Part shown: positions 28,656-36,641 of the stretch, one piece after another
Layout: every line of letters begins with the position of its first letter
How positions within the stretch are numbered: the first letter of the stretch is position 1
From: Fomitopsis serialis
Taxonomy: Eukaryota; Basidiomycota; Agaricomycetes; Polyporales; Fomitopsidaceae
Reading direction: 5' to 3'
Assembly: GCF_022376445.1 (NCBI RefSeq)
Contig: NW_025955349.1
Location: 1 to 36,641, forward strand
Length of the DNA stretch: 36,641 bases
Position numbers and translations under genes: made by a program
Notes under the pieces: model-generated
The model's input: only the letters and a program-made list of their open reading frames with translations
Told to the model about the DNA's origin: nothing
Databases searched by the model: none

Positions 28656-29763
28656 ATGAGCACGTCTTCGAACCTGGAGTCTCCTTTGGAGCGGCCTCGT
28701 CTACAGTCAGACTCCGTCGGCGAACTCCAGGCCAGCTTCACTCAAGATGCAGATTTCTGGTATGAAGACGGGAATATCATTATCGTCGCCCAGGAAGTCG
28801 GCTTCCGCGTCTATAAGGGCTTTATCGCATCGAGGTCTGAGGTCTTTCGGGATATGATAAGCCTTGCCCAGCCTGTCTTGGATTCTTCGTGCGAAGGGAC
28901 TCTGGATGGCTGTCCTTATGTTCACGTCTCCGATACGGCGGCGGAGATCCGCTCGCTGTTGCGCATTCTGTTCATCGGCAGACAGTACGTCTTCAAACCG
29001 TTCAACCTTATTGAAATGACCCTTATCTCTCTTTCGATCTAGGTATATGCGCCGCACAGACTTGGAGTTCGACGACATGGCCAATTGTATCCGGCTCGCG
29101 CACAAGTACGACATACCGGATCTCCTTGAGGATGCCTTGGAAAAGCTGGAAGGATATTATCCGGAGTCGGACCCGGATTCTTGGGACACTGTTTGCGGAG
29201 ACGGTCCGTCCACGAGAGCCATTGTCGCCCTCAACCTGGCGCATCTCACCGACACGCCATCCATCTTTCCTGCTGCCATGTACGACTGCTGTAATCTGGA
29301 CGGCCAAACGATACTAGCGGGTAGAATTCACAGCGATGGCGCCGCGGATTTTCTGAGTCCGGTGGACCTTGCGCGCTGTATTGACGGGAAAGCAAGACTC
29401 TGCTCCCGCAATTCTCAGGTCATCCGTGAAGTCTTAGCCCCCCTCAATAACGCAAACTGTTCGGCGCCGGACAATCAATGCAATGCGAACATCGCCTCTA
29501 TGCTCTCAGACCGTTTGTGGGACGCCACCACGCTGACCTGCAGCAACATTCTCGCGCCTTGGGACGATATCTTCCACGCTCATTACCGCAAGACGAAGCC
29601 CAAACCGGACCTCCTTCTATGCTCGTCATGTATCGCTGCGCTGTGCAGACGAGCGAAGACGGTTCGCAACGATCTCTTCCTTGAGATACCGAAGTTGCTG
29701 GGTCTCGTCGAACAGCCTGTTAAGGAGAGTCAGGATGGTAGTTCTTCCTATGGAGATGATTGA
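28656..29763 (+). CDS. BTB/POZ domain protein 1
   Basis: BTB domains mediate dimerisation and often bind cullin-3. Two exons (28656-28984 and 29043-29763) give 349 aa. The BTB part spans residues about 30-155: FWYEDGNIIIVAQ, GFRVYKGFIASRSEVFRDM, then VHVSDTAAEIRSLLRIL and ANCIRLAHKYDIPDLLEDALEKL. The C-terminal half has several cysteines (CSAPDNQC, LLCSSC) and no domain I know. The intron sits inside the BTB domain after IGRQ, at the same place as in BTB gene 2. A large lineage-expanded family in Agaricomycetes; the target is unknown. Confidence 0.85.
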
Positions 29764-30214
29764 CAACTGACACTACGGTAAGAACCCGTTTCCCGTTTCT
29801 CGCTATTGTGCGCATGTGTCTGACCGCGGGCTGGGGTTCACACAGACCGTATAGACGAATGGACATGTGCTTCACATGAGATGGTGCGAACCGAATGACT
29901 GCGATGGACTACTAGGCTTCCCGACCAACTGCACTGTGACCCCATGGCCTTGTCGAGTCGTCATTCACTTAGCTGATTTCTATGATAACTTTGATCAGTC
30001 GGTGTCTCAGACTCGCTCCATGTACGAGTTTCTGCGCATTCGAGTGACAGCGTTGAATTGTATCCTGTCTTCGACTGCATCTAGGTGTTCAATTCTGGGA
30101 AGCTATGCTATTATTGATGCGAACAGTCTCTTGTTCGCGTTCCAAAGAATCAGATTGTCGTGTATTCCACTCCGAGGCGGACCATATGGAACCTTTGTAG
30201 CAGCAATCTCAGCA
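29764..30214. other. Intergenic between convergent BTB1 and helicase genes
   Basis: No gene supported; should contain both 3' untranslated regions. Confidence 0.4.
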
Positions 30215-33200
30215 TCAATCCTCCATCGTTCCTGGCCTATCATCATACGCCTCATCATCCCGCTCCGAGTCGGAATTGTCTGGGTCTGGGACCTTCCATC
30301 CGTTGGCATTCTCTATTGTCAACGATTGCAGCCTCTGTATCAGCTCCCTGGCTTCTTGTTGGGCAGCAGTCTGCGCAGTGTTCCCTTCATCATCCGGACC
30401 CGAACCGTCGCCGTGCGAAACCCCCTTGCCTCTCCACCCGCCATGAGCCTTGACGTAAGCTAGGAACTCCTTCCATACACCGTCAAGGACAAGGACATCC
30501 GGGTCACCAACAACGATGAGAAGGGCCCGTGCTCGGGTGATAGCGACTAAGCGCATGTCGTAAGAATTGTATGTCGGACAATGACTACTCGATGTATGAC
30601 TTACCGTTGAACCTCTGAGGATCGCCAACGAAGCCCAAACGCTGCCGCATGTCTCTGATCGCATGCGCGGGGTTGCTACGCACAGTCGACATGATAATGA
30701 TACGACGTTCCTGTGCCGTGAACCATGAGCCATCGAGACGCTCTATCCCGCGAACTTAGAACCTACCTGCCCTTGAAAAAGCTCCGTCGTCCCCACTTTC
30801 ACGCCTTCTAGCCGAGTTGACGACCGTCCGAGCAATGCGCGAATTTTTCCGCATTGCGCAGTGTACGGGCTGATGATCCCGATGTCCTTTGCATCTGGCG
30901 AGGTCGGCGTCAACGACCACGAATGCGCGGAGTAAATCACGAAGCGTACCGATAGGAACCTTTCGATCATTGATGAGCTCCTCGCAATATCTTGTGACCA
31001 GCGATGCCTCTTCCTTGTTGAAATAGGAAGGCGAACCTTCCTCCTGCTCATCCCTGCCACCAACACCGTGGAATACGATCGGGAACTTAGGATTCAGGCC
31101 ATCTAGGCACGTCGACCGAAGCATGCTATGCGTGATAGCTTCATCACCGCAGGGCAGCAGTTCGTTCGCGTAGAAACGTCGGTTTGAGAACGCGATGATC
31201 GCGGGGTGCGACCTGAAATGCTTTACGAGCTTCGTGATCCTGCAAGTCCAGAGGTCAGTGAATTTATTAGTTGACGAGGAGGAAGATTACGAACGTTATT
31301 CCTTTGTAGGCGCTCAGATCATAGACTGGCATGTTTGACAATCGTTCCATGTAGCTATACCTCAGGCCGAGGTCGCGACCGATGCTCGAGTGGATGACCG
31401 GGCCCAGCTGCTTGATGTCTCCTGCAAGAACAATGTTCGTGTTCGCGTCTGCGAGGAGCTTGAGGGGTATCATCGTATCAGGCTCCGAGCACTGGCCCGC
31501 CTCATCGACAAACACATGAGTAAACCAGCCGCGGGCAAGGCCCAGGCTATGCGGGACAGCCGCAGACACGCAGGTCGTCACGACGACCCTGAACGACTTC
31601 AGGACTTCGGCTTCAGGCATGGCATACACTCTGTTCCCGTTGATCATGCAGAAGTCCTTGAGCGTTTTTTGCAGCCCTGCTCTGATAGGACGCCATATAG
31701 CATTGAGGCGGAACAGTTGCTGGGGCCCCAGTTCCATCAGCTTGAACGCGAGCAGGTCGGCGGCGTCGTTCGTCGGTGCGCACATGAGGAGTCGAGCGTC
31801 AGGATTGTTCTTGAGGATCTGGAGGGCGGCCTCGACCAGGGTCACCGTCTTGCCAGTACCGGGGCTACTCAGCGTCAGCGAGGCGACTCGACTGTCGAGT
31901 ATAAAGACGGTACATACGGGCCGAATACCACGAATGGGACGCTGCCTGCCGGCGCGTTGGATATGGCCGCAACTACTTCCTTCTGTTCAGGATTGTCGAT
32001 GAGAGTGTGGTCGTCAAAAACGAAGCAGTTGATATCCGCTGCAGAAGGGCGATGCAGGTCCTGAGCATGACTGCCAGTAGGAAACAGAATGCGGGACTGG
32101 TTGTTGTCGAGCACGACCGCTTGCTGGCGCCGCCGCCATGGCATGCGGTTCAGCTGGAACTTGACGTTGACCAAGCCCTGAGACGAGCCGAGTTTGAACT
32201 TCGGGTTGATGCGCATGATCACTTCCTGCAAGTCAACCTCGTGGATCACGGCTTCGTGCCAGATGTCAGGGTTGTCCTGCTTGCACACGAGTAGTTTGTC
32301 TCCGATTCGCACAGTCGGCTTTCCCTCTATAAGACCCGGGATGTAGAGCCTGTCCGTGTGTCAGCACGCTCAAGACGGAAGTCAACCGGTGGAGCAACCA
32401 AACTTACTTATATCGACTGCCTACTGCGTGAAGGGGAGCATTGAATAGATCGTAATGCGCCAGGTCCACACTGAATAGACGGGCAGATTCAGTATAACCT
32501 ATGACCGTAACACGTTGAGAAACAAACCTCTGTTGCCACTCCTCGGAATGGAGCAGCGTGCTCCAGAACTTGCCGTACGTCCCCATGTTCAAATCCCCAG
32601 GCATGAATCTGCCACGGATCTCGCCCACAGTCTTCTTCACATTCGCTGCATTCAATACGTCCGCCAACGCCTTCGGGATGGGAAACTCTGGCAGCTTGAC
32701 CACCCACCGCACCTTGCTCCATGTCGGGGGGCGCCTCGTAGGGACGGCGTGCGGAGTCGGCTCGAGCGGGCGGAAGATGGGTCGGCGGTACGGGCCCTTG
32801 GACTTGAGCGCGTCATAATCGGCCGCGGGCCCGACAACGGCGAGCACACGCCGCAGGATGACGAAGCGCTCCTTCCGGTGCACGTCGTGGAACTCGAACT
32901 CGAGTGTGTCCTCGAAGCGGCCGACATACGAGGAGTGGAAGGTGACGACGACCGTACGTGGCTTCCCGTGATTGACGAAGCGCGAGGCGCCGCGCAGGAT
33001 GGCAGAGAAGCTGGGATGCGCCGGGTTGGTTAGAGCTGCGGATGTCCTTGATGTGACTATTAGATGGCGTACCTGGAGCTCTGGGTTACCGTGTAGGAGG
33101 AAGAGAACTTGATGAGCGCAAGGGAAATCAAGGTTCCCGGTACATCATTGGACACTGTCACTTCCAAGGTGCACTCCGCAGAAACCGCATGCACAGAGTC

Positions 33201-34113
33201 AACTTCGACGGTGCCAAAGTCAATGCCGGCCGCCCCGCCCGTCACCGACACGCCGTTCCGATTCAGCTGCGCCGACTGCGTCTGTGCGGTCACATCTGCG
33301 TACTGCTGGCGTCTGCGATGATACTGGTCTGTCTCGATGTGGGCTTCCCAGCGCGTTGCCGGGAGGTCGCGCTCGCAGATGGGGCAGCGGATGTACCCGG
33401 AGCTGTTGGAGGGGAAGGCCAGCTCCGTCAGAGGGCGCTTGTGTGCGTCGCCTTGCATGTGCATGTCATATGCCTGCATATTTTCGAGCAGGATGCTGCA
33501 TATGTCGCAGCGTACTGCCGTCGGAGGGATATGCGTACGTCTGCCTTCATTGGAAGCACTAGGCGTCGATGTAGGACCAGGACCAGAGGCGTGAGCGGGA
33601 CCTAAATGTATGGACATGAGCTTCCGAGTCAGTTATATGCAGAACACAGAAGAACCTTGAGTGGGACAAGTGCGCCGGATCCCATCTAGGTGCTTCCTTC
33701 CACGGAGGTGTTCCTTCCTCTGTTGATCACTGTTCAGCTTGACGATCTCGCCACACGAGCACAATGATCCAGTGATAGACAAAGCAGGCACGTCCGTACG
33801 CGTCCCGTTCCCAATCGGATACGTAGGATTATGACCTGATGTAGATTCATTGGAGTGCTGCTGCGTGCCTGACACAATACAGTTAGCGATGCAGTATAAG
33901 ATATAACGCATACAGTCAGCTTTACAGAGCTGCCTGTCGTTGCATACGTTGGACCCCAAGCAAATGCTTACTCCCTCTCAAGTGCTCCTGCCTCTGGGCC
34001 TCGCTGCTGAACGTCGACGCGTGTCCACAGCTGCATTTGGCGGGAGCAGATGTTGAAGTGATTGGCTGTATGCAGCGCACCTTAGACATACGGCGAGGGG
34101 CCTTGGGCGACAT
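30215..34113 (-). CDS. Zinc-finger MOV10/SDE3-like SF1 RNA helicase, 1103 aa
   Basis: Predicted ATP-dependent 5'-3' RNA helicase; relatives act in RNA silencing and retroelement control. Eleven exons join in frame: 34113-33948, 33868-33656, 33601-33073, 33010-32529 (splice within AGG at 32528), 32470-32408, 32349-31918, 31864-31295, 31239-30950, 30894-30767, 30710-30605, 30546-30215. The N-terminus has two CxC...H...H fingers (C27/C29, C92/C94) and two C2H2 fingers (about 158-180, 199-221). A MOV10-type N-terminal region follows. The helicase core has GPPGTGKT (about 627), APTNDAADLLA, VDEAGQ (about 748), GDIKQLGP, ELFQGQ, ERRIIIMSTVRSN and VAITRARALLIVVGD. The C-terminus is acidic. All core motifs are present, so it is probably active. 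The first donor could instead lie at 33970, losing the end of finger 1. Confidence 0.88.
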
Positions 34114-34723
34114 TGAAAAGATGAGCGCGTGAAAACATGCGACATGGCTGCTCAAAGAGTTATATAGGAGCAGATTTGCAAGAACCTAATCAGACAGACG
34201 GCGTCCGTCTGCCAAATAATCGCGCCAGCGACGTGAGACGCCGAGACACTTTGGTTGTCCAATTTCCAGACTCTCTCAAAGAGGAGGTCGATGGTGTCGT
34301 GGTGAACCGCAAACGAACAATGTGGGATACCGAGTAGAGCATGTACCTGCAGAACACTAGATTGGCATGTTTACCCTAGTGCATGTTGAACCGAGTCGCT
34401 TCAACACAAGTACTACTTACCTTAGCACACTGTCAGCGACTCGGAAGTGACCCCAAGTTCGGGTTCGCGCCGCGAGCAGACGACTACACCTGGTTGAAAA
34501 CGGTACATGCTGGTCATGGCCGTTGTGTACCCAGGCGTGATTGCGTCCAACAGAGGAGGCTCGTCAAAGGGCATGCTACGGTTGGAATTATGTACTGACA
34601 TTCCGATTCAGATTGGGCTGTCGCTACGCGGTCACGTGTTCTACGCAGCCTCTCCGAGCTCGCGCGTCTTCACTCGAGCTTCACTCCTTCCACGCACTTA
34701 CCAGCCAAGGCCATCCTTTCATC
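34114..34723. promoter_or_regulatory. Divergent intergenic region, helicase and BTB gene 2
   Basis: The 610 bp between two divergent start codons hold both promoters. No gene, repeat or clear TATA box was recognised; short frames inside overlap on both strands and look accidental. Confidence 0.4.
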
Positions 34724-35819
34724 ATGAGCACGCTATCGAGTCCAAAGGCCTCGGAGCCACGACGGAAGCGTTCTCGCGCGGAGTCCGACTGTACCATGCA
34801 GTCAGAGGATGCATTCAGCCGGGACGGGCGGTTCTGGTACGACGACGGGAACATCATCATCATCGCTCAAGGTATCGGGTTTCGCGTGTTCAAGGGCCTG
34901 CTCGCCGCAGAATCCGATGTATTTCGCGACATGTTCACTCTCGCCAAACCTGCTCCGGATCTCTCGCGGGAACTGGTCCCGGACGACTGTCCCGTTGTCC
35001 ACGTCACGGATACCGCGGCCGAAATTCGTTCGCTCCTGGCAATGCTTTTGGGTGGTAGACAGTGCGTATGCTGAGCAACTTCCCCTTGTACCCAGATTAT
35101 ACTCATTCTTACCCTGTAGGTATATGCGACGCGTCAAGTTCGAATTTGACGATGTTGCGAATTGCATGCGTCTCGCGCACAAATACGGCATTCAGGACTT
35201 GGTCGAGGATTCACTGGAGGAACTGAAGCGATATTTTCCGGAGGATTTTGAATCCTGGGAGAAGAGCCTCGTCTGTGATCAACTCACAAAGGCTATCACC
35301 GCCGTGAACTTGGCACGTCTCACCAATAGTCTGTCGATCCTCCCCGCTGCTCTATACCGCTGCTGTCTATTGTCGGGCAAACAACTTTTGGAAGGAAGGG
35401 TGTACATGGGTGCTCTTGTGGACGCATTGAGCTCCGAGGATCTTGCGCGGTGCATCGATGGAACGGCAAAGCTCTGCACGCTCAACGTTCGATCCGCACA
35501 GGAGCTTTTCGCTCCCCTCGAGAATGCGGACTGTGTAGTCTCCGGTGGTCGGTGCAATGCGTCTATTGCCACTATACGGTCAGAATGGGTTGAAGGCATT
35601 CGGCGGGGTAGCTGTGATGTCCTTGATTCCTGGGGTCAGATCATCTGCAGTTATGATCGGAAAAAGAAACCAAAACCGACCTCGCCTCTTTGCGGATCAT
35701 GTATCTCCCTACTCAAGCACAGAGACGTGGAGATACGCAAGAGGGTTTGGTCAAACCTACCGGAGATACTGGAATTGAAGGAGAGTGTCGAGGAAGCGAT
35801 GCCTCAGGATGATACCTGA
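34724..35819 (+). CDS. BTB/POZ domain protein 2 (paralogue of BTB protein 1)
   Basis: Two exons (34724-35061 and 35120-35819) give 345 aa. It starts with a basic KASEPRRKRSR segment that could be a nuclear signal. The BTB domain (residues about 35-155) has FWYDDGNIIIIAQ, GFRVFKGLLAAESDVFRDM, VHVTDTAAEIRSLLAML and ANCMRLAHKYGIQDLVED. The C-terminal half aligns with protein 1 throughout, including LARCIDG-AKLC, GGRCNASIA and PLCGSCI. The intron position is the same, so the two arose by gene duplication. The helicase gene now lies between them. Confidence 0.86.
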
Positions 35820-35920
35820 ATCATTGTAATGTAAGTCGTTTGATTATGCCAGAGTGTGTGACCTTGACATATACACTTAGCCTATTCCGTAGTTTGCATC
35901 ACGTTGCGCATTATATGTCA

Positions 35921-36467
35921 CAGCTAGTTGCAGAACATTAGGCGCAGACGAATGCGCGCGACATATGATGACAAATAGGCGCTATCCACACGAAGACGTC
36001 GGTTTACCCACTTCACCACACCTCGCACCACCATTTTTTTTTGCGTTGCATCGATTGTCCCTGCAGCAGCCGTCATGAGAGGCATGTCTTGCAACTCGGT
36101 GAACACGACCCCGTGGACGCCTTGCAGGAGTACTGGCCAGTGCCCGCAGACAATTGAACGTGTATCTGCCCCTACACCCAGGTCTACGACGTCTGTCGGA
36201 CTCGTCCATTGTAGCTGACTGCAAGCAGTGGTGTAGGGGAGGCATTATTGCATTGTTACTACTCTCAATGGAATATACATTAATAGAGTGTCCGAGGAAC
36301 GTGACCGCGTCGCTATTGCTCGGTACAGGTGCTAGTGCAGACGACTGTGAAGCCGCAAAAACATGATGGTGCAGAAGTGGGTGAACCAACGTCAACTGTG
36401 GCGCGACGCTTATTTGTCATCATATGTCGCGCGCGTTCGTCTGCGCCTAATGTTCTGCAACTAGCTG
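35921..36467. mobile_element. 547-bp inverted-repeat element (MITE-like)
   Basis: 35921-36041 and 36355-36467 are imperfect reverse complements of about 115 bp, best at the tips (CAGCTAGTTGCAGAACATTAGG) and around CGCGCGACATATGATGACAAAT. The ~310-bp interior encodes nothing credible. No direct target duplication is evident at the proposed ends. Confidence 0.75.
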
Positions 36468-36641
36468 CAATGGACCATGCAATTATGGAGATCTCGAGGA
36501 CTTCGTGTCGACATCATTCTTTGGTCATTCCTCCACACCAGCAGCAGTGTACCGATCTTCGCATTCCCATATCCAGACACACGAGTATGGTGCCGTACTA
36601 CACTTCTTCGACCGTCTGATTCTGTCTCTATCTCGTCATCA
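36468..36641. other. Non-coding end of window
   Basis: No feature recognised. Confidence 0.4.

Noticed and set aside
29867..30463. 198-aa plus-strand frame
   Set aside because: Lies opposite the helicase 3' exon, whose frame is strongly supported; the hydrophobic content is a strand artefact.
31390..32294. Long plus-strand frames (224 aa, 95 aa)
   Set aside because: Antisense shadows of helicase exons 6 and 7.
1..36641. CRISPR array, tRNA or rRNA genes
   Set aside because: The tandem repeats lack unique spacers and the sequence is eukaryotic; no tRNA or rRNA pattern was found by eye.

Overview
The window reads as nuclear DNA of a filamentous basidiomycete, most likely an Agaricomycete. This rests on short introns (about 45-140 nt) with GT-AG ends, a basidiomycete-type Ty3/gypsy element, and the gene families present: a standalone class I sesquiterpene synthase, BTB/POZ paralogues, an F-box remnant and proteins resembling DUF6697. 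The species cannot be told from sequence alone. All families were recognised by eye from motifs; no search was run.

The left 15.3 kb is a nest of mobile DNA. Positions 282-2047 form a long fold-back element, followed by an array of GGCCGG-containing ~20-bp motifs (2325-2663). From 2672 to 15329 lies a Ty3/gypsy retrotransposon in two pieces. The gag end, with its 1.67-kb LTR, is on the minus strand (2672-6461). Protease, reverse transcriptase, RNase H and integrase, followed by the second LTR, are on the plus strand (6929-15329). The gag frame ends and the pol frame resumes at the same 7 bases (CTATGCA), and a 265-bp element with perfect 44-bp terminal inverted repeats sits at the pol side. 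The simplest reading is one element broken by a transposon insertion and then inverted. The LTRs carry an antisense, apparently spliced reading frame, intact in the left LTR. A second antisense gene lies between integrase and the right LTR. A copy of the 3' polypurine tract occurs inside pol. A LINE-type RNase H remnant flanks the left LTR.

From 15.3 to 22.8 kb lie an unassigned coding-like stretch, a 25-bp tandem array and three paralogues of a DUF6697-like family: one truncated, one intact (412 aa, seven exons) and one with two frameshifts. The splicing factor gene SYF2 (302 aa, six exons, minus strand) sits among them. From 22.8 to 27.0 kb the DNA is mostly non-coding, with a degenerate GC-rich repeat, an F-box pseudogene and a diverged direct repeat.

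The right third is gene-rich: a sesquiterpene synthase (337 aa), a BTB gene, a minus-strand 1103-aa zinc-finger/MOV10-like RNA helicase with 11 exons that join in frame, and a second BTB gene on the helicase's other side. A 547-bp inverted-repeat element closes the window. No operon-like or metabolic cluster is evident; these are independent eukaryotic genes. A MOV10/SDE3-type helicase could act in RNA silencing of elements like the one on the left, but that link is inference only.
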